Positions 1 through 8,454 of a stretch of 64,000 nucleotides of DNA are shown here, piece after piece. Each line of letters begins with the position of its first letter. Position 1 is the stretch's first letter. Position numbers and translations under genes: made by a program. The notes beneath the pieces are model-generated. The model worked only from the letters and a program-made list of their open reading frames with translations, searched no databases and was not told the DNA's origin. The DNA is from an uncultured Bacteroidota bacterium (lineage in GTDB: Bacteria; Bacteroidota; Bacteroidia; Bacteroidales; WCHB1-69), in assembly GCA_902786595.1 (NCBI GenBank), contig CADADB010000005.1, forward strand, positions 1 through 64,000, in the 5' to 3' direction.

Positions 1-1863
1 GTGAAGAAAAACTCTCATATCAATATTTTCCTCAAGAAAGATGCTTTGGAGCGTAATTCTGCATACGAGGAGGTGAAGAGCAACACGGCTGGTCCACAAT
101 ATTATTTGGTGGTGACAGATTTGCAGGTATATAATGAAAACCTGCGGGATATGAAGAATCAATATGTGCAGGAGCGTATGGCTGCTGATAGCACGTTGGT
201 GGCCAATGAGATAGCCAAGGAGTATGATTTTCCGATGAAACAAGACAATTCCCAGAGCTGGGGATTTGAGATTATCTTCTGGATGCTGCCTGTCGTTTTG
301 ATTTTTCTGCTCTATTTCTTTTCGATGCGCTCTATGCGGGGTGGCGGCGCCGGCGGTTTTGGCGGTGGCAGCAACATCTTCAATATTGGAAAGTCCCGTG
401 CCCAAGAATTCGATGAGAAATCCGGTCAATTGGTGACCTTCAAGGATGTGGCCGGATTGGAGGGTGCGAAGTTTGAAATAGAGGAAGTGGTTGATTTCTT
501 GAAGAACCCTCAGAAATATACTGTCTTAGGCGGTAAGATCCCCAAGGGTGTGCTGCTTGTCGGCCCTCCGGGAACGGGTAAGACTCTGTTGGCAAAGGCC
601 GTGGCAGGAGAAGCGAAAGTGCCGTTTTTCTCATTGTCGGGCTCTGACTTCGTGGAGATGTTCGTGGGCGTGGGCGCCTCCCGTGTGCGCGATCTGTTCC
701 GCACTGCCAAGGAGAAAGCTCCGTGTATCATCTTCATTGATGAGATTGACGCTATTGGTCGCGCCCGCGGGAAAGGGGCGTTCTCCAATGCCAATGATGA
801 GCGCGAAAGTACTTTGAATCAGTTGCTTACGGAGATGGACGGTTTTGGCACCAATGCCGGTGTCATCATCATGGCAGCCACTAACCGCGCCGACATTCTC
901 GACCGCGCTCTGTTGCGCGCCGGACGTTTCGACCGCCAAATCCAGGTCGAGCTGCCGAATCTGAACGAGCGTCGTGGTATCTTCGGCGTGCATGTGCGCA
1001 ACCTCAAGCTCGGCTCAGATGTGGATCTGGATTTCTTCGCGAAACAGACTCCCGGCTTCTCTGGCGCTGATATAGCTAACGTCTGCAATGAAGCCGCTCT
1101 TATCGCTGCCCGTCAGAATAAGCAATGCATTGAGAAAGAAGACTTTCTGGCCGCAGTTGACCGCATTATCGGCGGTTTGGAGCGGCGCGGCAGTGTCATT
1201 TCTCCCGAAGAGAAGAAGACGATTGCCTATCATGAATCCGGCCATGCGTGTGTGAGTTGGATGTTGCGTTATGCCTCCCCGTTGGTGAAGGTGACCATCG
1301 TACCCCGTGGCAAAGCATTGGGTGCGGCCTGGTATCTTCCTGAAGAGCGTCAGCTGACCACCTACGACCAGCTGTTCGATGAGATGACTGCCACATTGGG
1401 CGGTCGTGCCGCGGAAGAGGTCTTCTTCGGCAAAATCTCCACGGGTGCTCTCAACGACCTTGAAAGAGTCAGCAAACAGGCCTACGCCATGATAGTCTAT
1501 TACGGCCTTGATGAGAAGATCGGGAATGTGAGTTATTATGACTCAACAGGTCAGCAAGAGTACAGCATGACCAAACCGTATAGCGAGAAGACTGCGCAAG
1601 AGATTGACGAACGCGTGCATCTCTTGATTGAAAAGTCGTATGATCGCGCTAAGACAATCCTGCAAGATAATTACGACAAAGTGGAGCAGTTGGCGAAATT
1701 GCTCTTGGAACGGGAGGTGATCTTTACGGAAGATGTGCAGAACATCCTCGGAGACCGTCCTTTCCAGCCCCAAGAGACAGAAACCGAATTGACCGCTTCC
1801 ACTAATGAGCAAACTGTTGAAAAAGAAGATTCTAAGGATACTGAAGAGAAACAACAACAATAA
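1..1863 (+). CDS. ftsH: ATP-dependent zinc metalloprotease FtsH (5' partial)
   Basis: Membrane-anchored AAA+ protease that degrades misfolded and regulatory membrane proteins. The visible part has a periplasmic stretch, one transmembrane segment (about residues 93-110), a Gly-rich linker, Walker A GPPGTGKT (about 188-195), Walker [12 protein letters not shown], the SRH arginines ([10 protein letters not shown]) and the zinc motif HESGH (about 413-417). The acidic, Gln-rich C-terminal tail ends in QQQ. Family members usually begin with another transmembrane helix, which is missing here, so the true start lies upstream of the window and the GTG at position 1 is only an in-frame codon. A LUD gene follows 6 bp later and then cdsA, probably as one operon. 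Identity is certain; only the start is unknown. Confidence 0.97.
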   Translation: MKKNSHINIFLKKDALERNSAYEEVKSNTAGPQYYLVVTDLQVYNENLRDMKNQYVQERMAADSTLVANEIAKEYDFPMKQDNSQSWGFEIIFWMLPVVLIFLLYFFSMRSMRGGGAGGFGGGSNIFNIGKSRAQEFDEKSGQLVTFKDVAGLEGAKFEIEEVVDFLKNPQKYTVLGGKIPKGVLLVGPPGTGKTLLAKAVAGEAKVPFFSLSGSDFVEMFVGVGASRVRDLFRTAKEKAPCIIFIDEIDAIGRARGKGAFSNANDERESTLNQLLTEMDGFGTNAGVIIMAATNRADILDRALLRAGRFDRQIQVELPNLNERRGIFGVHVRNLKLGSDVDLDFFAKQTPGFSGADIANVCNEAALIAARQNKQCIEKEDFLAAVDRIIGGLERRGSVISPEEKKTIAYHESGHACVSWMLRYASPLVKVTIVPRGKALGAAWYLPEERQLTTYDQLFDEMTATLGGRAAEEVFFGKISTGALNDLERVSKQAYAMIVYYGLDEKIGNVSYYDSTGQQEYSMTKPYSEKTAQEIDERVHLLIEKSYDRAKTILQDNYDKVEQLAKLLLEREVIFTEDVQNILGDRPFQPQETETELTASTNEQTVEKEDSKDTEEKQQQ

Positions 1864-1869
1864 GGTAGA

Positions 1870-2526
1870 ATGAGCGAGATTGAAAATTTTATTACCGACA
1901 AAGAATATATTCGCGGTGTTATTCGAAAAAGCACTGTGTCGCACGATCATATAGAGGATGGACAGCCGTCTTCCCGATATTTGGCTCCTATGGACAATGT
2001 TCAAGTGGAGTTCTGGCAGAATTTTCAGGCCAATGGCGGCAAGATTTTACGTTGCTATACCCGTCAGGACCGTCAGAAGTTTTTGAAGATGCTGGCGGAA
2101 GACCAGCAGTACAATGTGGTGCTGAACACGCATAACAATCTCTGTAATGATTTGGAACAGGCACAGATAAACTATATTAACACCATATCCACGAGTATGC
2201 CCATTGATGCGGTTGTGGTTCTCTCCACCGCATTGGTGGCACGTAACGGCAGTATCGGTTTCACGCAGCCCATTTCCCGTTTCGTGTCGATGCGTAACAT
2301 TTCGTTCGATGTCATCGTGATTTCCCGTATGGTAGATATCGTCCCGGACTTCGAGACGGCTTTAGCGCGCAACGAAAAGTACGCGAAAGGGGCGGGTATG
2401 GAGTTTGTCACGCCTTCTCCTCTTCCCCATGAGAACGGCAAGGAGGTGCGCACCACGAAGAATCCCCGCTACATTCTTTTGCTTCTGGACGAAAATCCCC
2501 CTAAAAATGAACCCCAAAACTCGTAA
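1870..2526 (+). CDS. LUD-domain protein (LutC/YkgG family)
   Basis: A 218-residue soluble protein. The core, with a stretch near residues 112-130 reading DAVVVLSTALVARNGSIGF, has the look of the LUD domain, which in LutC takes part in lactate utilisation. No iron-sulfur motif or partner lut genes are present, so a lactate role is not supported. As I recall, a stand-alone LUD gene between ftsH and cdsA is common in Bacteroidales. It starts 6 bp after ftsH and overlaps cdsA by 20 bp, so the three are probably co-transcribed and translationally coupled. The specific function is unknown. Confidence 0.8.
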   Translation: MSEIENFITDKEYIRGVIRKSTVSHDHIEDGQPSSRYLAPMDNVQVEFWQNFQANGGKILRCYTRQDRQKFLKMLAEDQQYNVVLNTHNNLCNDLEQAQINYINTISTSMPIDAVVVLSTALVARNGSIGFTQPISRFVSMRNISFDVIVISRMVDIVPDFETALARNEKYAKGAGMEFVTPSPLPHENGKEVRTTKNPRYILLLLDENPPKNEPQNS

Positions 2527-3373
2527 TCTGTTTGTCAGAACCGCATCGGGCATCGTTTATGTCGCCCTGATGGTGGCTGCGGTGTTCACCCCCTGGGTGG
2601 CAATTCCGCTGGCTTTCTTTTTTGCGTTGGTGGGAATTTGGGAATTGTACAAGATGTATGAGACTTCGGAACTTAAGGAATGTTATCCTTTCGTTAATAT
2701 TTCCGCCATGACCATGATGTTGGCGTTCCTGTTCGCCTCGGAAATGTATGCGTTTTTGAATAGTACGCTAGATATAGTGGGGGATATCCATTTTTTCAGT
2801 CCATGGGAATGTGTGATGCTGGTGTTGGCCATACTCGGCATTTTCTTGCCTGAACTGATTTGTCGCCATGAGAATCCGATTTTGAATATCGGCATGGGGC
2901 TCCTTTCGCTGATCTGGATTCTTTTTCCGTTGAGTCTGTTGTTTTTTGTATGGATTCCGAGACAGCCCATGTTGGTGCTGGCCTTCTTCATTCTGATATG
3001 GATGTCCGACACGGCTGCGTATGTTTTCGGTTCGCTGTTCGGGAAGCATAAGCTTGTGCCGAACATCTCGCCAGGCAAAACATGGGAAGGTTTCCTGTGC
3101 AGTTGCGTCTTTACGGCAGGTCTGGCCGTCGGGCTTTCCTACATGCCCTATTTCCAGCAAGCAGGATTGTGTTTGTGGCAGTGGATAGTGATGGCCTTGT
3201 TAGTGGAAATCTTCGGACTGATGGGCGATCTGATCGAATCATTGTTCAAACGCAAAGCGGGTGTGAAGGACAGCGGCAACATCATCCCCGGCCACGGCGG
3301 CGTCCTCGACCGTGTCGATTCCATTCTTTTCGCCACCATCCCGGTGTTCCTTTTTTGCCTGATGTGCTGCTAA
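2507..3373 (+). CDS. cdsA: Phosphatidate cytidylyltransferase
   Basis: Integral inner-membrane enzyme that makes CDP-diacylglycerol from phosphatidic acid and CTP, the branch point for phospholipid synthesis. The 288-residue protein has about seven to eight hydrophobic segments. Near the C-terminus it carries the full CDS signature: SLFKR, then KD, then PGHGGVLDRVDS (about residues 241-268). The ATG at 2507 is chosen because it begins just before the first membrane segment (MNPKTRNLFVRT). Upstream in-frame codons only give Arg/Cys-rich sequence lying inside the previous gene. It is the last gene of the ftsH-LUD-cdsA run; its stop codon runs straight into a degenerate repeat. Confidence 0.96.
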   Translation: MNPKTRNLFVRTASGIVYVALMVAAVFTPWVAIPLAFFFALVGIWELYKMYETSELKECYPFVNISAMTMMLAFLFASEMYAFLNSTLDIVGDIHFFSPWECVMLVLAILGIFLPELICRHENPILNIGMGLLSLIWILFPLSLLFFVWIPRQPMLVLAFFILIWMSDTAAYVFGSLFGKHKLVPNISPGKTWEGFLCSCVFTAGLAVGLSYMPYFQQAGLCLWQWIVMALLVEIFGLMGDLIESLFKRKAGVKDSGNIIPGHGGVLDRVDSILFATIPVFLFCLMCC

Positions 3374-3402
3374 AAAAACCAATAGCCAATAGCCAAAAGT
3401 TA
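3374..3402. repeat. Degenerate short tandem repeat after cdsA
   Basis: Immediately after the cdsA stop comes a run of imperfect CCAATAG units (CCAATAGCCAATAGCC, then AAAAG). It is the same class of phrase repeat seen after other genes in this window. It may act in 3' end formation, but nothing proves that. Confidence 0.6.
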
Positions 3403-3428
3403 GTTTCTTGCCAGCAGAGTCGTATAAG

Positions 3429-4940
3429 TTAAAATGATACTTTAATACCAAAATGAATCTTCCCCGTTTTGAGGGAGATGCGGTTTCCGCGTTGTCTTGG
3501 CAGGGCGTATTCGAAGTAGAAAACACCGCTCCGCACCCCGATGTTTACGCCTAAACCGAATCCGAAAGGATTGTCAAACAGGTAGTTGTAATATCCGTGT
3601 TGCTCGTATGTGCCCCCGTCGAAGAAGAGATGGACATCGGAATTCCGCCCAAATAGGTATCTTAATTCCGCCGAATAAAGCAGAAACGTGCTGGCATACA
3701 ACTCGTTTTCCGTGAAGCCACGGATTTGGCCTACGCCGCCGATCTTGAACATTTCGTTACGGTAATGCGGACCGCTCAACATGCTGCCCGCTTCCGTCCG
3801 AAGCATGAGGACAAGCTGCTTGTAGATAGGGATATAACCCGTAATAGAGCCCATCAGACGGTACGATGTCTTAACAAAGTTAAGTCCTTGTAAATCGGAT
3901 TCGTCAGCGTGACGGTCTGGCAGCAGCCGTCTTCTTCCTGCACCTGCGTCCGCGTAAAGTTCGAAGCCGAGCTTTGGCTGGTACGGATTGTCCACATTTC
4001 TGACCTGTAGAGACAATCCGTACAGGATGTTACGGTGCCCCATACACGAGGTGTCCGCATGGATTCCAGATGTGTTCAGCAGTTGCGACTGCGTGAAGTC
4101 GATGTAGGGGCGCAGGTAACTGTCGTGGCGGAAATGGTATGGGATGCCGATATGGTAGTTCAATGTCAGGTAGGTGGTGTCCTGTTTGTCAAGCCGGAAA
4201 TGCCCGTCGATGCCGAAGCGTGTGCGGAAGAGGAACGGGAAGCTTGCATCAAGGTTCAAGTATTGGGAGTGTCTTTCGCTGCTTCGCCAGTCCAGAGAGA
4301 GTTGCTCCCCGATATGGAAAATGTTCTGTAACGCTAAGGTAAGCTCTCCGGTAACGGCCAGCTTCCCCGTCATTTCGTTTACGGGTTGGAATCCGATATA
4401 ACCGTCAAATCGGTTGACTTGTCGTTTGTCCAGAAAAACGTAAAGTAGCGTTTTGTCCTCCTCAAAGGAGATGCCGGCGGGTTGTATGACTGTGGCGAAG
4501 GGAATGGCCTCCAGTTTCTTGGCAACGTCTTGTACCGTTTTCTCGGAATAGGGGGCTTTCCGCCGTAAGTCCAAGTACGGCCACAGATAACTTTTGCTTA
4601 GCTTGAGGTTGCCTTTCAACACGATGGAGTCGATTTTGGTGTAGCGACCCTGGTCGATGTGCAATCGGTAGAGTGGGGTGGTGTCGTTTTCCCATTCGGT
4701 GGTAAGGTTCACAGAAGCAAACGGGTAGCCGTGGTTCTCCAAAAACCGCACTATTTTCTCGGCGTTTTGCGGGTAGTTGTCCAAGGCTAGCGTCTGGTTT
4801 TTCCGTCCGATAACCTTCGCGTCCCGCAGCAGTTCTACGTCGCTTTCGTTAAAAACAATCGAGGACGACTGTCCAAATACGAAAACGGCATTCAGGATTA
4901 GCAGGGCTTCAATAACCAATAATCTATAACCCATAACCAT
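3429..4940 (-). CDS. Omp85-superfamily outer-membrane protein (POTRA plus barrel)
   Basis: About 503 residues: a signal peptide (about 1-23, ending FVFGQ), a periplasmic part with one or two POTRA-like modules (for example PQNAEKIVRFLENHGYPFA, and the GRYTKIDSIVLKGN segment), then a beta-barrel of alternating residues ending in Phe (HFGIKVSF). This fits the BamA/TamA/FhaC-type superfamily of outer-membrane insertion or secretion proteins, but it is too short to be BamA itself. Two ATGs (4940 and 4934) could start it; both lie inside the end of folC, so the genes overlap by 11-17 bp. The start and the beginning of the signal peptide are encoded by a degenerate repeat also found upstream of ftsK. 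The cargo is unknown. Confidence 0.82.
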   Translation of the reverse strand: MVMGYRLLVIEALLILNAVFVFGQSSSIVFNESDVELLRDAKVIGRKNQTLALDNYPQNAEKIVRFLENHGYPFASVNLTTEWENDTTPLYRLHIDQGRYTKIDSIVLKGNLKLSKSYLWPYLDLRRKAPYSEKTVQDVAKKLEAIPFATVIQPAGISFEEDKTLLYVFLDKRQVNRFDGYIGFQPVNEMTGKLAVTGELTLALQNIFHIGEQLSLDWRSSERHSQYLNLDASFPFLFRTRFGIDGHFRLDKQDTTYLTLNYHIGIPYHFRHDSYLRPYIDFTQSQLLNTSGIHADTSCMGHRNILYGLSLQVRNVDNPYQPKLGFELYADAGAGRRRLLPDRHADESDLQGLNFVKTSYRLMGSITGYIPIYKQLVLMLRTEAGSMLSGPHYRNEMFKIGGVGQIRGFTENELYASTFLLYSAELRYLFGRNSDVHLFFDGGTYEQHGYYNYLFDNPFGFGLGVNIGVRSGVFYFEYALPRQRGNRISLKTGKIHFGIKVSF

Positions 4941-4942
4941 TG
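4908..4942. repeat. Degenerate repeat spanning folC end and OMP start
   Basis: Imperfect units AATAACC / TATAACC / CATAACC on the plus strand. The same string family occurs at 8409-8446 before ftsK. Here it is translated in two frames: it makes the last residues of FolC (NGYGL) and the first residues of the outer-membrane protein (MVMGYRLLVIEA). Confidence 0.7.
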
Positions 4943-6231
4943 AAAAGCGATAGCGCCTCGCCGACAACGAAACAACTGCCGGTGATGAAAATCACATCCT
5001 CCTTTTTCGCCGCCTCTTTTGCCGCCGCAATTGCTTCTTTTACAGAAGGATATGTGTTACAGGTCAATCCTTGCTCCCGCATTTTCGTCGCGAGTTTTTC
5101 TTGGTCCATTGCCCGCTCAATCTGAGCGCGACAGACGTAATAGACAAACTCCTTTCGCAGCAACGGCAAAATGTGGTCGATGTCTTTGTCGTTCACCATG
5201 CCAAAAACCACGTGGATTTTGCTGTCGTAGGACGTTTTTTCTTCATATATGTTGGACATGGAGTGCTTCAGGCAGGCGTAGTTGTGGCCCACATCGCAAA
5301 GGACGTGCGGGTTTTCGGACAAAACCTGCCAGCGGCCGGTCAGTCCGGTGTTTTCCTGCATGTTTTCCACGGCTGATCCGATTTTGTCCTCTTGGATGTT
5401 GAGGACGAACTCCAGCACTTTCGCGGCTTGGAAGAAGGTGAGGATGTTCTTGTCTTGATAATGGGCTTTGAATGGGGTGTAGAGCGAATAGACCGTCTCA
5501 TGCGTCTCCTTGTCGTGGATATCCAGCCGGCCTTCGTGATTGCTGTACTCGTAGTTGACATCGGCGGGGAACATGGGTGCATCGTGTTTCAGTGCCACGT
5601 CCTCGAACACGGGGAAACTCTCAGGATGGTATTCGCCAATCACCACAGGCACCTTGTCCTTGATGATGCCGGCCTTCTCGTAAGCGATCTTCGCGATGGT
5701 GTCGCCTAACATCTGCGTGTGTTCCAGGGAGATATTGGTGATGACAGAGAGTAGGGGAGTGATGACATTGGTGGAGTCCAGCCGTCCGCCGAGTCCCACC
5801 TCGATGACCGCGAAATCAACCTGCTGCTTGGCGAAATAGTGGAACGCCAACGCGGTAGTGATTTCGAAAAATGAGGGCTCCAAATGGGCGAACTTCTCCT
5901 GGTATTCTTCGAAAAAGGCCAGCACATCCTCCACGGGAATCATTGTACCGTTAATGCGGATGCGCTCTCGGAAATCGACAAGGTGTGGCGAGGTGAAGAG
6001 TCCGGTTTTGTAGCCAAGTTCCTGGAAATAAGATGACAGGAACGATGACACGGATCCTTTTCCGTTGGTTCCGGCCACATGCACACAACGCAATTTCCGC
6101 TGGGGGTTGCCGACGATGTCCAAAAGGGCTTCGATATTTTCGAGCCCCTCTTTATAAGCCGCACTTCCGACTTTGTGGTACATCGGGTAGGCGGTGAAGA
6201 TGCGGTCTAGTATTTCTTGATAGGTTTCCAT
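4924..6231 (-). CDS. folC: Bifunctional folylpolyglutamate/dihydrofolate synthase
   Basis: A Mur-ligase-family enzyme that ligates glutamate to dihydropteroate and extends polyglutamate tails on folates in the cytosol. The 435-residue length is normal. Visible motifs are the P-loop HVAGTNGKGSVSSFL (about residues 50-64), TSPHL, the metal-binding region SFFEITTALAF, the GLGGRLDSTNV loop and LTGRWQ in the C-terminal domain. It ends inside a degenerate repeat and overlaps the outer-membrane protein gene downstream on the same strand. Confidence 0.95.
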   Translation of the reverse strand: METYQEILDRIFTAYPMYHKVGSAAYKEGLENIEALLDIVGNPQRKLRCVHVAGTNGKGSVSSFLSSYFQELGYKTGLFTSPHLVDFRERIRINGTMIPVEDVLAFFEEYQEKFAHLEPSFFEITTALAFHYFAKQQVDFAVIEVGLGGRLDSTNVITPLLSVITNISLEHTQMLGDTIAKIAYEKAGIIKDKVPVVIGEYHPESFPVFEDVALKHDAPMFPADVNYEYSNHEGRLDIHDKETHETVYSLYTPFKAHYQDKNILTFFQAAKVLEFVLNIQEDKIGSAVENMQENTGLTGRWQVLSENPHVLCDVGHNYACLKHSMSNIYEEKTSYDSKIHVVFGMVNDKDIDHILPLLRKEFVYYVCRAQIERAMDQEKLATKMREQGLTCNTYPSVKEAIAAAKEAAKKEDVIFITGSCFVVGEALSLFNGYGL

Positions 6232-6234
6232 ACT

Positions 6235-6272
6235 CTTTTAAGGCAATAGTTAGCAGTTAGCAGTAGAATCTG
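6235..6272. repeat. Degenerate repeat upstream of folC
   Basis: Imperfect AGTTAGC units (ATAGTTAGCAGTTAGCAG) lie a few bases upstream of the folC start. No clear function; it belongs to the window-wide class of short phrase repeats. Confidence 0.5.
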
Positions 6273-6369
6273 CAAAGATAGGATTTTTTGCGATAGTTTT
6301 TTCTTACATCTTGTGCTTCTTTTGCGGGAAATATACGTCAAAAAAAAGGGAATTCTATAGAATCCCCCA

Positions 6370-6397
6370 AAGTCTCAAGTCTTAAGTCTCAAGTCTA
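6370..6397. repeat. Degenerate AAGTCT repeat at the end of the TonB-like gene
   Basis: Units of AGTCTCA/AGTCTTA run up to and include the stop codon of the TonB-like gene on the minus strand (stop at 6397-6395). A related string occurs at 11197-11230, and the complementary form lies after ftsK. Confidence 0.6.
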
Positions 6398-7090
6398 ACT
6401 GAAGACGATGATTCGCAATTCCTCTTTTCCCGGTTTGTAGAGTGCTTGTTTGGCGCGTGCCACGCATTGTTGTTGGATATTCCGGTTGGTAATAGTCGTT
6501 TTGTGCTTGGAATTGTTGATCACGCGGGCGTCGATGACGTGGCCGTCGGCGGCGATATGGACTTCCACGCATACTTGGCCTTCCTCGTTGACGGTGGCGT
6601 CGATGTTGTTGATCATGCCGCGGTGTCCGGTGCCATAGCCCACTCCGCCGCCGCTGCCTGCGCCTTCGCCGGGACCGAGACCTGAGCCGGTGCCGCTGCC
6701 GATACCGGAACCAGAGCCGCCGCCGCTACCAGAGCCGCCGCGACCATGGTACATGGAGGACTGGTCGGGTTTCGGGGTCGTGGGCACGGTCTGGGTGTTG
6801 GTTGTGGAGGTACGGTTCGAATGGCTCACCGCAGGGGCCTCTTGCGCGTTCTGGGTGGCGTAGTTCTGGCCGGATGCGGGTTTCGGGTTCGAGGCCACCT
6901 GAGGGGTACCGCCACCTCCACCGCCGCCTACGGAAGCTATATCGACATAGACCATTTTTTTCGGCGGTGGCGGAGGAATTAAAGTTTTAAGACTGCAAGC
7001 CAGCAGAAAAATAAGCAATAGCCCCATGGTGCCGATTGTCGTTGCCCATGCGATGGTATTGTCCTTCCTATTCTCGTTAGTATTCATCAT
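6395..7090 (-). CDS. TonB-family energy transducer, Gly/Ser-rich
   Basis: A 231-residue protein with a single N-terminal membrane anchor (about 15-40), then PPPPPK and a low-complexity periplasmic linker unusually rich in Gly and Ser (about 55-65 and 115-150). The C-terminal domain has TonB-like features (NEEGQVCVEVHIAADGHVIDARV). It sits in an exbB-exbD-tonB order, which supports a role in passing proton-motive force to outer-membrane receptors. It overlaps exbD by 4 bp (ATGA). A Gly-rich rather than Pro-rich linker is atypical for classical TonB; a gliding or AglR-type complex is an alternative. Confidence 0.85.
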   Translation of the reverse strand: MMNTNENRKDNTIAWATTIGTMGLLLIFLLACSLKTLIPPPPPKKMVYVDIASVGGGGGGGTPQVASNPKPASGQNYATQNAQEAPAVSHSNRTSTTNTQTVPTTPKPDQSSMYHGRGGSGSGGGSGSGIGSGTGSGLGPGEGAGSGGGVGYGTGHRGMINNIDATVNEEGQVCVEVHIAADGHVIDARVINNSKHKTTITNRNIQQQCVARAKQALYKPGKEELRIIVFS

Positions 7091-7527
7091 TTGGCTTCAG
7101 TGGCGAGTACCAGTTTATATCTTTCTTCTTCAGGAAAATTATCATTCACTTGGTTCAGCACATCCATCAGTGCGACAACGTTTTCAATGGGAACGCTTTT
7201 GTCGGCGCGCAGGATGATGTTCTTCTGGTTGGAAGCGTCTTGCTCCACGGCGGCCATCATCACAGGATATAGATCATCATAAGGGGTGGGCTGTGCGTTA
7301 GAACCCTCTGGATTCACAAAATAGTTCAAATCTTCGTCAATATAGACCTCCAATTGTCTGTTTGACAGCTGTTTCTCCGCCGTGCTCTTGGGCAGCACCA
7401 GATTGATGGCGTTGGGGGAAATCATCGTTGAAGTCAGCATGAAGAAGATCAGCAGCAGGAACACCAGGTCGGACATGGAGGTCGCGCTGAACGTCGGGTC
7501 AATGCGGTTTTGCATCTTGATAGCCAT
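7087..7527 (-). CDS. exbD: Biopolymer transport protein ExbD
   Basis: A 146-residue protein with one N-terminal transmembrane helix carrying the conserved Asp (MSDLVFLLLIFFMLTST, about 18-34) and a periplasmic domain ending in RYKLVLATEAK. ExbD forms the proton channel with ExbB and energises TonB. The gene lies 12 bp after exbB and overlaps the TonB-like gene by 4 bp, so the trio is one transcription unit. Confidence 0.93.
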   Translation of the reverse strand: MAIKMQNRIDPTFSATSMSDLVFLLLIFFMLTSTMISPNAINLVLPKSTAEKQLSNRQLEVYIDEDLNYFVNPEGSNAQPTPYDDLYPVMMAAVEQDASNQKNIILRADKSVPIENVVALMDVLNQVNDNFPEEERYKLVLATEAK

Positions 7528-7539
7528 GGCAGCGGGGGC

Positions 7540-8244
7540 TTAAGCGTTTTCGTGAAGCAGGTCCATGAACTCAGTGGTGCGGACTTCCAGCATATAGACA
7601 ACATTGGAGATTTTGGAGATCAGCAGATTGTGGAACACCAGCGCGATGATACCGACGATAAGACCGCCCACCGTGGTGATCATGGCGGTGTAGATGCCGG
7701 AAGATAACGTGCCGATGTTGAAATTGTTCGGGTCGGCGGCCATGTTATGGAATGCACCGACCATACCGACGACGGTTCCCAAGAAACCCATCATCGGGGC
7801 GACGGCGGCGATGGTTGCCAGGGCGGAAACACCTTTTTCCAGACGGGAAACCTCCAGATTGCCTTCGTTCTCGATGGCGGTGCGGATATCGTCCAGCGGG
7901 CGGCCGAGGCGGCTGAGACCCTTGTCGATCATGCGGGCCGTGGGGTTGTTGTTGTTACGGCAGAGTGCGACGGCGGAGTCCAGCTTGCCGTCGTGGATGA
8001 AATCACGGATGTTGTTCATGAAGTTGCCCTCCTCCTGAGAGGCGCGGTTCACCACCAACAGCTTCTTCACAAAGAAATAGATGGCAAACGCCAGCATCAG
8101 GATCAAAGGAATGATGATCCAAAGACTGTTAATGGCGAATACCAATTTAAAATATGAGGTCTCTTCCACTTGAGGCGTGGCGGCGGAGGCAACCACCCCC
8201 ATTGAATCATTAACCGATGTCAATAACAAAGTCAATCCATTCAT
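7540..8244 (-). CDS. exbB: MotA/TolQ/ExbB proton-channel protein
   Basis: A 234-residue membrane protein with an N-terminal helix (about 33-55), a cytoplasmic stretch and two long C-terminal helices containing LATIAAVAPMMGFLGTVVGM and AMITTVGGLIVGIIAL, both hallmarks of the ExbB/TolQ channel. It is the first gene of the exbB-exbD-tonB operon. A Bacteroidota -7 box (TATTTTTG, minus strand 8269-8262) lies about 18 bp upstream of the ATG. Confidence 0.93.
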   Translation of the reverse strand: MNGLTLLLTSVNDSMGVVASAATPQVEETSYFKLVFAINSLWIIIPLILMLAFAIYFFVKKLLVVNRASQEEGNFMNNIRDFIHDGKLDSAVALCRNNNNPTARMIDKGLSRLGRPLDDIRTAIENEGNLEVSRLEKGVSALATIAAVAPMMGFLGTVVGMVGAFHNMAADPNNFNIGTLSSGIYTAMITTVGGLIVGIIALVFHNLLISKISNVVYMLEVRTTEFMDLLHENA

Positions 8245-8261
8245 ATTCGTAAAAATTTATG

Positions 8262-8269
8262 CAAAAATA
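8262..8269 (-). promoter_or_regulatory. -7 box of the exbB operon
   Basis: TATTTTTG on the minus strand matches TAnnTTTG and lies 17 bp before the exbB ATG. Confidence 0.65.
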
Positions 8270-8370
8270 CGTTGTAAAAGGATAGCTATTCTCTTTTCGC
8301 TAATTTTTTTCTAACATTGCAATGTTTATATTACACAAGATTAGTTAACTCATTTTTATATTAAATATTG

Positions 8371-8378
8371 TATTTTTG
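8371..8378 (+). promoter_or_regulatory. -7 box of ftsK
   Basis: TATTTTTG matches the Bacteroidota -7 consensus and lies 76 bp before the GTG start of ftsK. The intervening leader contains the degenerate AATAACC repeat. Confidence 0.6.
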
Positions 8379-8408
8379 TTCGTTGAAATTTCCATTCCGG
8401 ATTTTCCG

Positions 8409-8446
8409 TTTTCAATAACCAATAACCCATAACCTATAACCATTAT
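8409..8446. repeat. Degenerate AATAACC repeat in the ftsK leader
   Basis: Units AATAACC, AATAACCC, ATAACCT, ATAACC in tandem. It is nearly the same string as at 4908-4942, but here non-coding. Confidence 0.65.
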
Positions 8447-8454
8447 TAATAGAA

